The notes: generated by a model from the letters alone, not told the origin. DNA of 64,000 nucleotides from Actinoplanes octamycinicus (GCF_014205225.1 NZ_JACHNB010000001.1:5313501-5377500); one strand, 5' to 3'; counted from the stretch's first letter, positions 8,416 through 17,478 are shown. A program made the numbers and translations.

Positions 8416-9200
8416 CGGGCGTCCCGCCGGCTCAGCGCCATCCCGGCCGCGGCCAGCGCCAGCACCGCCCAGCCGGTCAGCACGGCGAGGGCCTGCCCCG
8501 GCCCGGCGGAGAGTTCGGCCGCGGCCGGATCCAGCAGCAGGTTGCGGCCGGCGCTGAGCGGCAGCAGCGCGTCCAGGGCCGGCGCCGGCCCGGCCAGCAC
8601 CTGGGTCATGGTCAGCGTGGTCAGCCCGACGGTGCTCAGCACCCCGGGCAGCGTGCCCCGGCCGAGCACCGTGAAGGCCAGGCTGACCAAGCCGGTGAGC
8701 ACCGCGAACGCCAGGAACTTGGCCTGCCCGCGCCAGGCGTCCGCGCTGATCACCAGGCCCGGGTCCCAGTCGCGCGCGGCGGCGTGCAGGAAGCCGGCGC
8801 TGATCGCCGCGACCACCATCGCGACCAGCAGCAGGAACCCGGCGGCCGCGACCGTCTTGGCGAGCATCAGCCGGCCGCGGCGGGGCGCCGCGAGCAGGCT
8901 CTGGCCGAGCTGCCGGGCGCGGAACTCCTGCCCGCCGATCATCGCGCCGAGCACCGGCAGGAAGATGCCGATCTGCAACGACGAGGCGACCAGCATCTCC
9001 AGCAGCGCCCGCCGGGCCGGCTGCGGATCGCCGAGGAACAGCTCGATGGTGCCCCGCGGGGTGATCGCCGCGACCGCGTCCCGGGTGACCCCCAGGTTGG
9101 CCGACTGGACCAGCACGTGCAGGGCCAGGATCAGGCCGGTGGCGAGCCAGGTGGACCGCAGCGTCACGATCTTCGCGACCTCGGCCCGGAGCAGGCTCAC
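8412..9200 (-). CDS. ABC-2 type transporter permease (first subunit)
   Basis: A 262-residue membrane protein beginning MSLLRAEVAKIVTLRSTWLA, the ABC-2 permease start. About six membrane segments are present, with a larger extracytoplasmic loop after the first (SANLGVTRDAVAAITPRGTI). Downstream, the motif FRARQLGQSLLAAPRRGRLMLAK is the cytoplasmic coupling region seen in this family; the partner permease has the parallel RAGQLRISLLAAPSRHRWFGAK. The start overlaps the ATPase stop by four bases (ATGA) and the stop overlaps the next permease, so the three transporter genes are translationally coupled. Confidence 0.87.
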   Translation of the reverse strand: MSLLRAEVAKIVTLRSTWLATGLILALHVLVQSANLGVTRDAVAAITPRGTIELFLGDPQPARRALLEMLVASSLQIGIFLPVLGAMIGGQEFRARQLGQSLLAAPRRGRLMLAKTVAAAGFLLLVAMVVAAISAGFLHAAARDWDPGLVISADAWRGQAKFLAFAVLTGLVSLAFTVLGRGTLPGVLSTVGLTTLTMTQVLAGPAPALDALLPLSAGRNLLLDPAAAELSAGPGQALAVLTGWAVLALAAAGMALSRRDAR

Positions 9201-9883
9201 CTGCCGGTCAGCGCGAAGAACGCCGCCTCCAGGGACCGGTGTCCCGCGGTCACCTCGGCCAGCGGGCCAGCCGCGACGACCCGGCCGCGGGCGATCACCA
9301 CCAGGTCGTCCGCGGTCTCCGCGGTCTCGGCCATCAGGTGGCTGGAGACCAGCACCGTCCGGCCCGCCGCCGCGGAGTCCCGCAGCAGCTCCCGCACCCA
9401 GCGGATGCCGTCCGGGTCGAGACCGTTGACCGGCTCGTCGAGCACCAGGATCGCCGGGTCGCCGAGCAGCGCGGCGGCGATCCCGAGCCGCTGCCCCATG
9501 CCCAGCGAGTACCGCCGCACCCGGGTCCGGGCGACCGCGGTCAGCCCGGCCAGGTCGAGCACCTCGCCGACCCGGCGCCGGGGGATCCGGTTGCTCTGCG
9601 CGATCCAGGTCAGGTGGTCGACCGCCCGGCGCTCCGGCACCGGCCCAGCCCCGTCCAGCAGCGCGCCCACCGTCCGCAGCGGATGCCGCAGGTCCCGGTA
9701 GCGGCGGCCGTTGAGCAGCGCGGTCCCGCCGGACGGCCGGTCCAGCCCGAGCAGCAGCCGCAGGGTGGTCGACTTGCCGGCGCCGTTCGGCCCGAGGAAA
9801 CCGGTGACCCGGCCGGGCCGGGCGGTGAAGCCGACCCGGTCGAGCGCGGGTCGTTTGCTGAGGTCGCGGATCTCGATCACCAC
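9197..9883 (-). CDS. ABC transporter ATP-binding protein
   Basis: A 228-residue single nucleotide-binding domain. Walker A is GPNGAGKST (residues about 31-39), the signature is YSLGMGQR, Walker B is AILVLDEP and the switch His lies in VLVSSHL. The short N-terminal strand has a basic gap (DLSKRPALDRV) where many homologues carry KRYG. The family (CcmA/DrrA type) drives ABC-2 permeases. It lies between the response regulator (49 bp upstream) and the permeases (4-bp overlap), so a two-component-controlled efflux operon is likely. Confidence 0.92.
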   Translation of the reverse strand: MVIEIRDLSKRPALDRVGFTARPGRVTGFLGPNGAGKSTTLRLLLGLDRPSGGTALLNGRRYRDLRHPLRTVGALLDGAGPVPERRAVDHLTWIAQSNRIPRRRVGEVLDLAGLTAVARTRVRRYSLGMGQRLGIAAALLGDPAILVLDEPVNGLDPDGIRWVRELLRDSAAAGRTVLVSSHLMAETAETADDLVVIARGRVVAAGPLAEVTAGHRSLEAAFFALTGR

Positions 9884-9932
9884 CGCAGCCTGCCGAGCAT
9901 CCGGGTTCCGCCGCGTCCCCCGGAAGTGGACA

Positions 9933-10583
9933 TCAGCGCTGCTCGTGCAACAAGCCGGCCTGATGAGCGAGCACGGCCAGCTGGGTCCGGTCGGACACCT
10001 CCAGCTTGATGAACATCCGCCGCAGATAGGTCCGCACCGTCTCCAGGCTGAGGAACAGCTCGTCGGCGATCCGCTGGTTCGAGAAGCCGCGCGCCACCAG
10101 CCGGATCACCTGCAGCTCCCGGTCGGAGAGCAGCTTCCCGGCGAACGCGTGCGGCCGGGCCGGGCGGCGCGGCGCGAACCGCTCCAGCAGCCGCGCGGTC
10201 ACCTCCGGCGCCAGCATCGCGTTCCCGGCGTGCACGGTCCGCACCGCGTGCAGCACCTCGGCCGGCGCGGCGTTCTTCAGCAGGAACCCGGCGGCGCCCA
10301 GGGTCAGCGCCTCGTGCACGTACTCGTCCAGGTCGAAAGTGGTCAACATGATCACCCGGGGGCCGCCGGCGGCGAGGATCCGGCGGGCCGCCGCCAGGCC
10401 GTCGGTGCCCGGCATCTGCACGTCCAGCAGGACGACGTCCGGCCGGCGGCGGGCCACCAGCTCGGCCGCGGCGGCCCCGTCGGCCGCCTCGCCGGCGAAC
10501 CGGAACCCGTCGCTGCGCTCGAACAGCTTCCGGTAGGCGGCCCGGAACCGGGCGTCGTCGTCGGCCAGGAACACCGAGATCAT
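9933..10583 (-). CDS. NarL/LuxR-family response regulator
   Basis: A 216-residue regulator. The receiver domain has the acidic pair (LADDD), phospho-acceptor Asp in VVLLDVQMPG, and conserved Thr and Lys (MLTTF, LLKNA). The C-terminal LuxR-type HTH reads LSDRELQVIRLVARGFSNQRIADELFLS in segments. Its ATG overlaps the histidine kinase stop by four bases (ATGA). It is expected to be phosphorylated by that kinase and to control the transporter genes just downstream, probably including its own operon. Confidence 0.93.
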   Translation of the reverse strand: MISVFLADDDARFRAAYRKLFERSDGFRFAGEAADGAAAAELVARRRPDVVLLDVQMPGTDGLAAARRILAAGGPRVIMLTTFDLDEYVHEALTLGAAGFLLKNAAPAEVLHAVRTVHAGNAMLAPEVTARLLERFAPRRPARPHAFAGKLLSDRELQVIRLVARGFSNQRIADELFLSLETVRTYLRRMFIKLEVSDRTQLAVLAHQAGLLHEQR

Positions 10584-11608
10584 GCCGGCTCCTCGACCGG
10601 CAGCCGGGCGGTCACCGCGAACCCGCCGCCGGGGCGCTCACCCCAGCTGACCGTGCCGCCGGTCGCCGCCACCCGTTCCCGCATCCCGATCAGCCCCAGC
10701 CCGCTGCCCGGCGGTCCGGCCGGCCGGACCGCGCCGTCGTCGCGGACCTCGACCAGCACCGAGCCGCCCACCCGCCGCACCGACACCGAGCACGACGACC
10801 CGGGCGCGTGCCGCATCACGTTGCTCAGCCCCTCCTGCACCACGCGGTAGGCCACGCCGCTCACCGGCACCTCCTCGTCGGCGTCCAACTCGACCCGCAC
10901 CCCGGCGGCCCGCGCGCCGGCTGCCAGCGCGGTCAGATCCCACCGCTGCGGCGCGCGCAACGACCGCACCAGCGCCTGCACGTCCACCAGCGCCGTCCGG
11001 GCGTGGCCGGCCACGCCGGCCAGCGTCTCGCGCAGCTCCTCGGCCGGCGCGTCGGGCAGGCTCAGCACCACGCCGGCCTCGGCCGCGATCACCCCGAGCG
11101 CGTGCCCGACCACGTCGTGCACGTCCCGGGCGAGGGCCAGCTGCACCCGGGCCCGCTCCGCCTCCCGGGCGGCGGCCAGCTGCCGGCCCACGGCGGTCCC
11201 GAGCAGCCAGGCGGTGCTGAGCGCGGCGACCGCGACCACGATCCGCACCCCGAGGTCGTGCCCGGTCCCGTCCGGCACGCCGGCGACCAGCGCCAGCGCG
11301 GTGACCAGCAGCGCCGTCGCGATCACGAGGCGCCGGGCCCGGGCGGCCCGCTCGATCGCCAGTGGATAGAGGCACCAGGCGGTGGCCAGCATCGGGTCCT
11401 GGCAGACGCCCAGCGCGGTGCCGGCCAGGGTGGCCGCGCCGGCGGTCAGCGTGGCGGCGAGCGGCGCCCGCCGGCGCAGCAGCATCGCGGCCGCGACGAC
11501 CAGCGCCAGCACCACGCCGGTCAGGATCCGCGGCACGCTGTCCGCCCGCGCGGCGGGCAGCACCCAGAACAGCCCGGCCAGCGCCACGGTCACGGCGGCA
11601 TTCCACAC
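10580..11608 (-). CDS. HisKA_3-type sensor histidine kinase
   Basis: A 342-residue kinase starting at GTG 11608. Four or five hydrophobic segments fill residues 5-140. The dimerisation/phosphoacceptor helix carries DVHDVVGHALGV with the phosphorylated His, as in the HPK7/NarX-DesK group. The HATPase domain shows RVVQEGLSNVMRHA (N box), VEVRDDGA and GSGLGLIGMRERV. It is first in the operon with the response regulator and ABC transporter and probably senses an envelope signal within the membrane because no large external domain is visible. The start codon lacks a strong ribosome site, so a slightly different start is possible. Confidence 0.92.
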   Translation of the reverse strand: MWNAAVTVALAGLFWVLPAARADSVPRILTGVVLALVVAAAMLLRRRAPLAATLTAGAATLAGTALGVCQDPMLATAWCLYPLAIERAARARRLVIATALLVTALALVAGVPDGTGHDLGVRIVVAVAALSTAWLLGTAVGRQLAAAREAERARVQLALARDVHDVVGHALGVIAAEAGVVLSLPDAPAEELRETLAGVAGHARTALVDVQALVRSLRAPQRWDLTALAAGARAAGVRVELDADEEVPVSGVAYRVVQEGLSNVMRHAPGSSCSVSVRRVGGSVLVEVRDDGAVRPAGPPGSGLGLIGMRERVAATGGTVSWGERPGGGFAVTARLPVEEPA

Positions 11609-11623
11609 AGGAGAGACGGTACG

Positions 11624-12763
11624 TCAGCCCCACCGGGCGAACTGGGCCCGCGCCTGCCGTTCGCCCCGGGCCAGCAGCAGCCGCCGGCCGCCGGGGAGCC
11701 GGCCGAGACCGTGACTGATCAGCAGGTTCGCGGCGACCCGGGCCAGGCCGTACCACGGCGGGCGCCAGGGCAGCCGCAGATCCCGCATGGCGCCCCGGCC
11801 GAGCAGCCAGGTGCTCACCGAGAGGGCGCGTTCGCGTTCGTAGATCCGCCGCCAGCCGCGCGCGAACTCGTCGCTCATCGCGATCAGGGCGCGGGCCAGC
11901 GCGACGCTGTTCCGGTCCGGCGGCGGGTCGTAGGACAGGAAGTGGTAGAGCTGCCGGCGCCCGATCCGCTCGGTGAACGGCAGCCACTGCTCGTCCACCC
12001 CGAGCAGCCAGCCGACGTAGCACCAGAGATGCATCACCGCCCGTGCGTCCGCCCGGGAGACGCGCACCCCGAGCAGCCGCAGGTGCAGCAGGAAGCTGGT
12101 GGAGAAGACGCCCAGGGTGCTGGCCTGGTCGTACTGGTTGATCGGCAGCCCGCGGAACTCGTGGTCCCAGGTCGGGTCGGCCTCCAGTTGGGCGTTGACC
12201 AGGGCGTGCATCACCCGGACGTGCAGGGTGGCGCGGAACCCGGCGCCGTCCGGGGCCAGGCCGCCCGGCGCGGTCACCGCGCGCCACCAGTGCGAGGTCT
12301 CCCGGATCCGGCGCAGGGTCTCGCCGCCGGTCAGCCGGCCGGTGCGGACCAGCGGCTCCAGCGCCGCACCGGTCCGGTAGCCGCCGAGCAGCGACCCGTA
12401 GGCGAGCACCAGCCCGGCGTCCATGCCGAAGGCCCGGCAGGCCTGCGCTCCGCGGGCCAGCAGATCGTCGTCCAGCCAGGCGGGCCGGTCACTGACCGCG
12501 GCGAAGAAGGTCCGGACGGCTTCCGGTACGTCCTCCGCCGGCCCCGCGGCGACCAGCCGGTGCAGGTCCCGGATCGTCAGCCCGGGCGCGTCCCGCACCG
12601 CCCGGACCAGCGCGGCCGCCACCTCGTCCCGCCGGTTCAGACCGCTGCGCAGGGCGGCGATCTCCGGTCCGGTCGGCCGCGCGCCGCCACCGGCCAGCAG
12701 CCGCAGCGGCCGCGCCGCCCGCTCGCCCCACGCCCGATCCGCCCCGAACCGCCCCGGCACCAT
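11624..12763 (-). CDS. MpaB/Lcp-family (DUF2236) heme oxygenase-like protein
   Basis: A 379-residue helical protein of the oxygenase MpaB/latex clearing protein family. Family landmarks are RIRETSHWWRAV followed by HVRVMHALVNAQ, where the His after VRVM corresponds to the proximal heme ligand, and later NQYDQASTLGVFS and MHLWCYVGWLLGVDE. There is no signal peptide, unlike secreted rubber oxygenases, so an intracellular role is likely. Known members cleave polyisoprene or oxidise mycophenolic acid intermediates; the substrate here cannot be inferred. It ends 15 bp from the kinase start, in the same direction. Confidence 0.82.
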   Translation of the reverse strand: MVPGRFGADRAWGERAARPLRLLAGGGARPTGPEIAALRSGLNRRDEVAAALVRAVRDAPGLTIRDLHRLVAAGPAEDVPEAVRTFFAAVSDRPAWLDDDLLARGAQACRAFGMDAGLVLAYGSLLGGYRTGAALEPLVRTGRLTGGETLRRIRETSHWWRAVTAPGGLAPDGAGFRATLHVRVMHALVNAQLEADPTWDHEFRGLPINQYDQASTLGVFSTSFLLHLRLLGVRVSRADARAVMHLWCYVGWLLGVDEQWLPFTERIGRRQLYHFLSYDPPPDRNSVALARALIAMSDEFARGWRRIYERERALSVSTWLLGRGAMRDLRLPWRPPWYGLARVAANLLISHGLGRLPGGRRLLLARGERQARAQFARWG

Positions 12764-12826
12764 GCTCCGACGATAGGAACCGCCGCCCGCCGGCGGAAGC
12801 GCCCGGCCCCCGTAAAGTGATCAACT

Positions 12827-13183
12827 GTGCGGGACGACGAGGCGGACGGGTGCACGGTCACGGTGTGCCGGGACTGCTGCTGCGGCAGCCTGAGCAAGCA
12901 CCCGGCGGTCGACCACGACCGGCAGATCGAGCGGCTGCGTGCCGCGCTGGCCCCGGCGCACCGGGTCCGGACCAGCCTCTGCCTGGACGCCTGCTCCCAG
13001 TCGAACGTGCTGGTCGTGCAGCCCGCTCCGGACGCGCGGCGGGCGGGCGCCCGGCCGGTGTGGTTCGGCCTGGTCCTGGACGACCCGGTCCTGGACGACA
13101 TCGCCGGCTGGGTGGCGGCCGGCGGCCCGGGCCGCGCCGAGCTGTCCGCCGTCCTGGAGCTGTCCCGGATCGACCCGCCCTGA
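12827..13183 (+). CDS. (2Fe-2S) ferredoxin-like protein, thioredoxin fold
   Basis: A 118-residue protein starting at GTG 12827. It has the Cys pattern of thioredoxin-like [2Fe-2S] ferredoxins: VCRDCCCG near residues 14-21 and a second pair in SLCLDACSQSNVLVVQP (C..C). The rest matches the family layout (FGLVLDDPVLDDIAGWVAAGGPG in segments). It probably transfers electrons. It converges on the FhuF-like [2Fe-2S] protein gene downstream, so the two iron-sulfur genes may be linked functionally, for example in iron-siderophore handling. Confidence 0.75.
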   Translation: MRDDEADGCTVTVCRDCCCGSLSKHPAVDHDRQIERLRAALAPAHRVRTSLCLDACSQSNVLVVQPAPDARRAGARPVWFGLVLDDPVLDDIAGWVAAGGPGRAELSAVLELSRIDPP

Positions 13184-13200
13184 GCCGCACGCGGAACGGC

Positions 13201-13340
13201 GGCTGAGGATCGCCGCCGTGGCGGCGCAGGGGAAATCGGGGTCAGCGGTTGAGGATCGCCTGCCGGTGGCGGTGACGCCCGGCGTCCGGGGTCAGCGGTT
13301 GAGGACCGCCTGCCAGTGGCGGCGCCGCTCGGCGTCCGGG
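13201..13340. repeat. 50-bp direct repeat of the fhuF-like gene 3' end
   Basis: Positions 13241-13290 and 13291-13340 are adjacent copies of a 50-bp unit with about 45 identical bases. The second copy encodes the C-terminal 15 or so codons of the FhuF-like gene; the first copy lies past its stop and still reads as a near-identical tail ending AILNR-stop. A third, more degenerate partial copy lies at about 13201-13240. Confidence 0.85.
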
Positions 13341-14062
13341 GTCAGCACGCAGTCCCCGCACGTCCCGCCGCCCGGGATCCGGTAGTAGAGGCAGCAGTTG
13401 CGCCGCACCAGGAACCACCGGTCCCGCCCGGGATCCGGCCGGACCAGCTCCGCCGACGCCCGCAACGGGGCCAGCCGCAGCGCCGCCTCGACGATCGCCG
13501 CGCCGCGCGCCGCGCTCTCCGGCCGCCCGTCCGCGATCATCCCGGCCGCCCCGCCGAGCGCCGACGCCACGTTGCCCCAGAGCACCCGCGGCGACAGCGC
13601 GAACCGCTCCCGGAACACCGTCAGCAGCGGCTCGACCAGGTCGATCAGACCGGCCTCGGCGATCCGGTCCGGCGCCCAGCCGGCGCACGGCGCGGCCGTC
13701 AGGTCCCGGAAGGCGAACGGCAGCGGCCCGCCCGGCGCCGCCCGCCACCACAGCCGCTCCGGGTCCGGCCGGACCGCCGCCCCGCCCACCGCCGCGGCCG
13801 CGAGCAGCGGCGAGAGCAGCCGGGACGCCAGCCCGAGGAAGGTGATCGAGGCCACCTCCCGCTCGCCGATCGCCGCCGGTTCCCGCCCGGACATCCGCAC
13901 CAGCGTGTCCCGCCCGAGCGCGACCCGCTCCGCCACCACCCGCTCGTCCAGCAGCTCGCCGAACGGCCGCCACCCGGCCGACCCGTCCCACGGCTCCCAG
14001 GCGAAGTAGGCCCCGAGCTCCGCGGCGGCAGCCAGCGCGGTCGACGCGTCCCGAAGTGTCAT
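13292..14062 (-). CDS. FhuF-like (2Fe-2S) ferric-siderophore reductase
   Basis: A 256-residue protein with the FhuF C-terminal signature Cys-Cys-x10-Cys-x2-Cys (RNCCLYYRIPGGGTCGDC), which binds an unusual [2Fe-2S] cluster. The remainder is the helical FhuF/ferric iron reductase domain (REVASITFLGLASRL; LWGNVASALGG). FhuF-type enzymes reduce Fe(III)-siderophores in the cytoplasm to release iron. The last 15 codons have been duplicated in tandem beyond the stop codon. A [2Fe-2S] ferredoxin-like gene is convergent with it. No siderophore transporter is seen nearby. Confidence 0.87.
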   Translation of the reverse strand: MTLRDASTALAAAAELGAYFAWEPWDGSAGWRPFGELLDERVVAERVALGRDTLVRMSGREPAAIGEREVASITFLGLASRLLSPLLAAAAVGGAAVRPDPERLWWRAAPGGPLPFAFRDLTAAPCAGWAPDRIAEAGLIDLVEPLLTVFRERFALSPRVLWGNVASALGGAAGMIADGRPESAARGAAIVEAALRLAPLRASAELVRPDPGRDRWFLVRRNCCLYYRIPGGGTCGDCVLTPDAERRRHWQAVLNR

Positions 14063-14105
14063 AGGTGTCCACTATCGTCGCCGCAGACCACGAGGGGGGA
14101 TGACG

Positions 14106-14555
14106 ATGGGTGTGTTGTACGACTACTTCCGGGCGCCCGGCCCGGCCGAGGTCCGCCGGCACCTGGACGAGAACGAGGGATCGTCCCCGGCGGAGGTGTT
14201 CGAGAGCGTCGACCTGAAGATGATCGACCCGGGCGTCGCCCTGTCCCAGGTCCTGGAGTTCGCGACCGGGCGGAAGGCGCCTGGTCGGGAACGACTGATC
14301 TGGCCGGTCGGCGTCGCGGACGATCCGGACTACCTGGGGCCGTGGGTGACCGTGCTCGCCGACGAGGCGCGCGACATCCTCGCCGCCATCCCGGCCGGCC
14401 GGGTGTCCGAGCTGGCCGAGCGCTGGACCGGCATCGAGGAGTTCAGCGGTTTCCTGGACGCCGAGTTCCTGAGCGGGGTGCTCACCGACCTCACCGCGCT
14501 GGCCATCCGCGCCCGCGAGCAGGGCGAGTCGCTCTACTGCTGGTGCTGCCTCTGA
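14106..14555 (+). CDS. Hypothetical protein, DUF1877-like
   Basis: A 149-residue acidic soluble protein (MGVLYDYFRAP...YCWCCL). The start is taken at the second ATG (14106) because the strong GAGGGGGG site abuts the first ATG at 14100 but is well spaced for this one. The length and the VLYDYFRA start and SGFLDAEFLSGVLTDL segment loosely resemble DUF1877/YfbM-type proteins. The C-terminus ends in a Cys-rich WCCL. It is divergent from the FhuF-like gene by about 40 bp. No function is known. Confidence 0.7.
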   Translation: MGVLYDYFRAPGPAEVRRHLDENEGSSPAEVFESVDLKMIDPGVALSQVLEFATGRKAPGRERLIWPVGVADDPDYLGPWVTVLADEARDILAAIPAGRVSELAERWTGIEEFSGFLDAEFLSGVLTDLTALAIRAREQGESLYCWCCL

Positions 14556-14558
14556 TCC

Positions 14559-14570
14559 CTGAAACGTTTC
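14559..14570. promoter_or_regulatory. CTGAAACGTTTC operator upstream of the chemoreceptor
   Basis: The palindrome GAAACGTTTC (with flanking CT) sits 55 bp before the chemoreceptor start, followed by a partial copy (GACGTTTCC) at about 14593. GAAACGTTTC-type palindromes are typical of LacI-family regulators. The same CTGAAACGTTTC occurs upstream of the GH78 gene at 52043. Confidence 0.5.
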
Positions 14571-14624
14571 CTACGCCACATCGGGATCGCTCAGACGTTT
14601 CCGGTGGCGGCCGATGGAAGCGTC

Positions 14625-16319
14625 ATGAGAGTGGATGTGCGACGGCTGTGGCCGATCCTCGGCGCGCTGACCGCGTGCGTCCTCGGGTTCCTGCTGCTGC
14701 GTCAGGTGGCCACCGGCGCGTTCGGTGACCTCGAGGCCCGGCAGGTGGGCCAGGACGCCGACCGGATCCGGATCGGGCTGGACGGGCAGGCCCGGCTGCT
14801 GACCGCGTTCGGGGTCACCAACAGCATCTGGGACAACGCCTACCAGGACATCGCGCGGGCCGACCAGGACGCCTTCGCCGAGGACTTCCCGCCGGACACC
14901 CAGCACGACGCCAACGACCTGGACGGCGTGCTCGGCATCGGTCCGGACGGCCGGCTCCGGGTCGGTGGCCTGACCACGGCCGCTCCCGGGTTCGGCGCGC
15001 TGCCCGCCGCGCTGGCCGACCCGGCGCTGCTCAAGACGCTCTACGACCCGGACGCCGAGGCCGGCGCCGCGCGCTGCGGCATCGTCGACGCCGGCGACGC
15101 GTACCTGTACTGCGGGCTGGGCGCCTTCCCGAGCTCCGGCGAGGGCCGGTCGTCCGGCGGGTTCATCCTGCTCAAGCAGCTGTCGCCGGAGCGCCTCGGC
15201 GCGCTCGGCAAGGACATCGGGCTGACCATCGCCACGGTGGGCGCGGCCCGCCCGGGCGCGGTGACGCAGCCGTCGCTGGCCAGCATGGTCGGCACGATCG
15301 ACGTGCACACCGCGGTGCTCGGCGACGACCGGATGGCCCTGGACGCCACCATGCCGACCGTCGGCGGCGGCACGCTCACCCTGGAGGCGGTCCAGCCACG
15401 GCCGATCTACCAGGCCGCGAGCAGCACCGCGAAGCGGCTGTTCGGCCTGATGGCGGTGGCCACCGTGCTGTTGGTCCTGCTGCTGCGCTGGTCCACCCGG
15501 CGGGCGCTGCGCAACCGGGTCCGGCCGCTGCGCGAGACCACCGAGAAGATCATCGCGTCCGGCGACCACCAGCTGCGGATCGACGCGCGGGGCACCGACG
15601 ACATCGCGGCGCTCGGCCGGGCGATCGACGGGATGCTGGACACGATCAGCGCCACCGACGAGCAGATCCGCACCGAGCAGGAGCAGCGCCAGCGTGAGCT
15701 GGAGCGGGCGCACGAGGAGCAGACCGCCGCCCAGCGGCAGGCTCAGCAGGCCGCCCAGGAACTGGTGACGAACACGTCGTCGGTGGTCAGCGGCCAGCTG
15801 GCCGACGTCTCCGAGCGGGCCGGCACGGTCAGCGCCGCGGCGTCCCGGATCGAGGGGCAGGTTGCCGACGTCCGGACCGCCGCCGGCCGCCTGTTGACCA
15901 GCAACGGCTCGGCCACCGCCGCGGTCGGGATCCTGCACGACAGCCTGCGCCGGGTGGACGAGGTGGCCCGGTTCATCGGTGGCATCGCCAAGCAGACCAA
16001 CCTGCTGGCCCTGAACGCGACCATCGAGGCGGCCCGGGCCGGCGAGGCGGGTACCGGGTTCGCCGTGGTCGCCAACGAGGTCAAGACGCTGGCCTCGACC
16101 ACGGCCGAGTCCACCGAGACGATCACCGCGACCCTGGACGAGCTGAACGAGCACGTCGGTGCGGTCGTCGAGATCATGGCGGCGATGAGCGAGGCGATCG
16201 GCGACATCGACGTCACCACCGCCCGCGCTCAGGAGATGACCGTCGAGCAGGCCACCACGCTCGTCGCCCTGTCCGAGCAGGTGGCGGCCGCCATGCGCCG
16301 CCTGGAGCAGCTGACCTGA
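14625..16319 (+). CDS. Methyl-accepting chemotaxis protein with CHASE4-type sensor
   Basis: The start is taken at ATG 14625, 8 bp after a GGA site, giving 564 residues. A TM helix (residues 9-27) and a second at about 271-289 flank a periplasmic-type domain with [14 protein letters not shown], the CHASE4 pattern. HAMP follows (about 290-345), then a coiled-coil Gln/Glu-rich stretch and a methyl-accepting domain with [20 protein letters not shown], the conserved hairpin tip. The signalling domain ends soon after the tip, so it is short. No CheA/CheW genes are in the window. A LacI-type palindrome shared with the rhamnosidase gene lies in its promoter region. Confidence 0.9.
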   Translation: MRVDVRRLWPILGALTACVLGFLLLRQVATGAFGDLEARQVGQDADRIRIGLDGQARLLTAFGVTNSIWDNAYQDIARADQDAFAEDFPPDTQHDANDLDGVLGIGPDGRLRVGGLTTAAPGFGALPAALADPALLKTLYDPDAEAGAARCGIVDAGDAYLYCGLGAFPSSGEGRSSGGFILLKQLSPERLGALGKDIGLTIATVGAARPGAVTQPSLASMVGTIDVHTAVLGDDRMALDATMPTVGGGTLTLEAVQPRPIYQAASSTAKRLFGLMAVATVLLVLLLRWSTRRALRNRVRPLRETTEKIIASGDHQLRIDARGTDDIAALGRAIDGMLDTISATDEQIRTEQEQRQRELERAHEEQTAAQRQAQQAAQELVTNTSSVVSGQLADVSERAGTVSAAASRIEGQVADVRTAAGRLLTSNGSATAAVGILHDSLRRVDEVARFIGGIAKQTNLLALNATIEAARAGEAGTGFAVVANEVKTLASTTAESTETITATLDELNEHVGAVVEIMAAMSEAIGDIDVTTARAQEMTVEQATTLVALSEQVAAAMRRLEQLT

Positions 16320-16323
16320 GAAG

Positions 16324-16362
16324 CCCCGGGCCGGCCGGCTTGCTGAGCCGGCCGGCCCGGGG
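16324..16362. terminator. Bidirectional hairpin terminator
   Basis: A perfect 17-bp stem (CCCCGGGCCGGCCGGCT at 16324-16340 and its complement at 16346-16362) with loop TGCTG lies between the convergent chemoreceptor and DJ-1/PfpI genes. There is no T-run, as is usual in high-GC actinomycetes. Confidence 0.85.
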
Positions 16363-16369
16363 CGGCGGA

Positions 16370-16909
16370 TCAGGCGGCGACCTGTGCCAGCAGCTGGTCG
16401 CAGAAGGCCGGCAGGTCGTCCGGCTTGCGGCTGGTGACCAGCGAGCCGTCCACGTGCACCTGCTCGTCGACCCAGGTCGCGCCGGCGTTGGTGACGTCGG
16501 TGCGTAGGCTCGGCCAGCTGGTCAGCGTGCGGCCGTCGACCACGCCCGCCTCGACCAGGGTCCACGGGCCGTGGCAGATAGCGGCGACCGGCTTGCCGGT
16601 GGCCACGAAGTCGCCGACGAACCGGACCGCGGCCGGGTCGGCGCGCAGGAAGTCCGGGTTGGCGACGCCGCCCGGCAGGACCAGGGCGTCGTAGTCGGCC
16701 ACGTGGGCGTCCTTGACCAGCCGGTCCACCGGGTACGTCCCGGCCTTGTCCAGGTGGTTGACGGCCTGGATCGCGCCGTCCTTGATCGAGATCAGCTCGG
16801 CGGTGCCGCCGGCGTTCTCCACCGCCTTGCGCGGCTCGGTGTACTCCACTTCCTCCACGCCGTCGGTGGCGAGGAACGCGACCCGCTTACCGGTGATGGA
16901 CGTAGGCAT
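16370..16909 (-). CDS. DJ-1/PfpI family protein (type 1 glutamine amidotransferase-like)
   Basis: A 179-residue protein; the start at ATG 16909 has GGGAGG upstream. The nucleophile elbow AAICHGPW gives Cys112-His113, and the acidic residue in DGVEEVE (about E19) completes the DJ-1/PfpI active site. LVLPGG is the other family strand. Members act as stress-induced deglycases, chaperones or proteases; the exact activity cannot be read from sequence. It is divergent from tspO with about 90 bp between. Confidence 0.88.
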   Translation of the reverse strand: MPTSITGKRVAFLATDGVEEVEYTEPRKAVENAGGTAELISIKDGAIQAVNHLDKAGTYPVDRLVKDAHVADYDALVLPGGVANPDFLRADPAAVRFVGDFVATGKPVAAICHGPWTLVEAGVVDGRTLTSWPSLRTDVTNAGATWVDEQVHVDGSLVTSRKPDDLPAFCDQLLAQVAA

Positions 16910-16998
16910 GCTGCCTCCCTTGTCGGCGTTGTCGGATGGTGAATCGGTGCCCGGCACTCGCCCGGGTAAACCCGGCCGCCGCGGGTAAGGCATCGGGC

Positions 16999-17478
16999 AT
17001 GACCATTCCCACCTGGGTGACGACCACGGCCGCGGTGGTCGCGGCGGCCGGCGCCGGCTCGCTCGCCACCGACCCGAAGTCGGCCTGGTACCGCACGCTG
17101 CGCAAGCCGTCCTGGCAGCCGCCACCGGCCGCGTTCCCGGCGGTGTGGACGCCGCTCTACGGGCTGATCGCGGTGGCCGGCGCCCGGGCGCTGGACCGCA
17201 GCCCGGACCCGGCGAGCCGGCGCGCGTTCGGCCGGGTGTTCGCCACCGATCTGGGCTTGAACGCGGCCTGGACGCTGCTCTTCTTCGGAGCCAAGCGGCC
17301 CAAGGTGGCTCTGGCCGAGATCCTCGCGCTGAACGTGGCCAACGTGCTGCTCTGGCGGCGGGCGGCGAACACCGATCGGCTGGCCGGCGCGGCGCTCGCC
17401 CCCTATGTCGCCTGGTGCCTGTTCGCGACCGCGCTGAACAGCGAAATCGTCCGCCTGAACCGCCGGGTATCGGGGTAG
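16999..17478 (+). CDS. tspO: TspO/MBR family tryptophan-rich sensory protein
   Basis: The start at ATG 16999 (MTIPTWV) gives 159 residues with five hydrophobic helices. The signature after TM1, WYRTLRKPSWQPPPAAFPAVW (read in two parts), is diagnostic of TspO. LNAAWTLLFFGAKRPKVALAEI and NSEIVRLN are the other family regions. TspO proteins bind porphyrins and lipids and respond to stress. The neighbouring divergent DJ-1 gene may share its stress-type promoter region. Confidence 0.9.
   Translation: MTIPTWVTTTAAVVAAAGAGSLATDPKSAWYRTLRKPSWQPPPAAFPAVWTPLYGLIAVAGARALDRSPDPASRRAFGRVFATDLGLNAAWTLLFFGAKRPKVALAEILALNVANVLLWRRAANTDRLAGAALAPYVAWCLFATALNSEIVRLNRRVSG

Noticed and set aside
16910..16998. 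SigB-type promoter between the DJ-1 and tspO genes (GTTT with a GGGTAA-like box).
   Set aside because: Boxes and spacing only partly match the consensus and the sequence is GC-rich enough to give such matches by chance.
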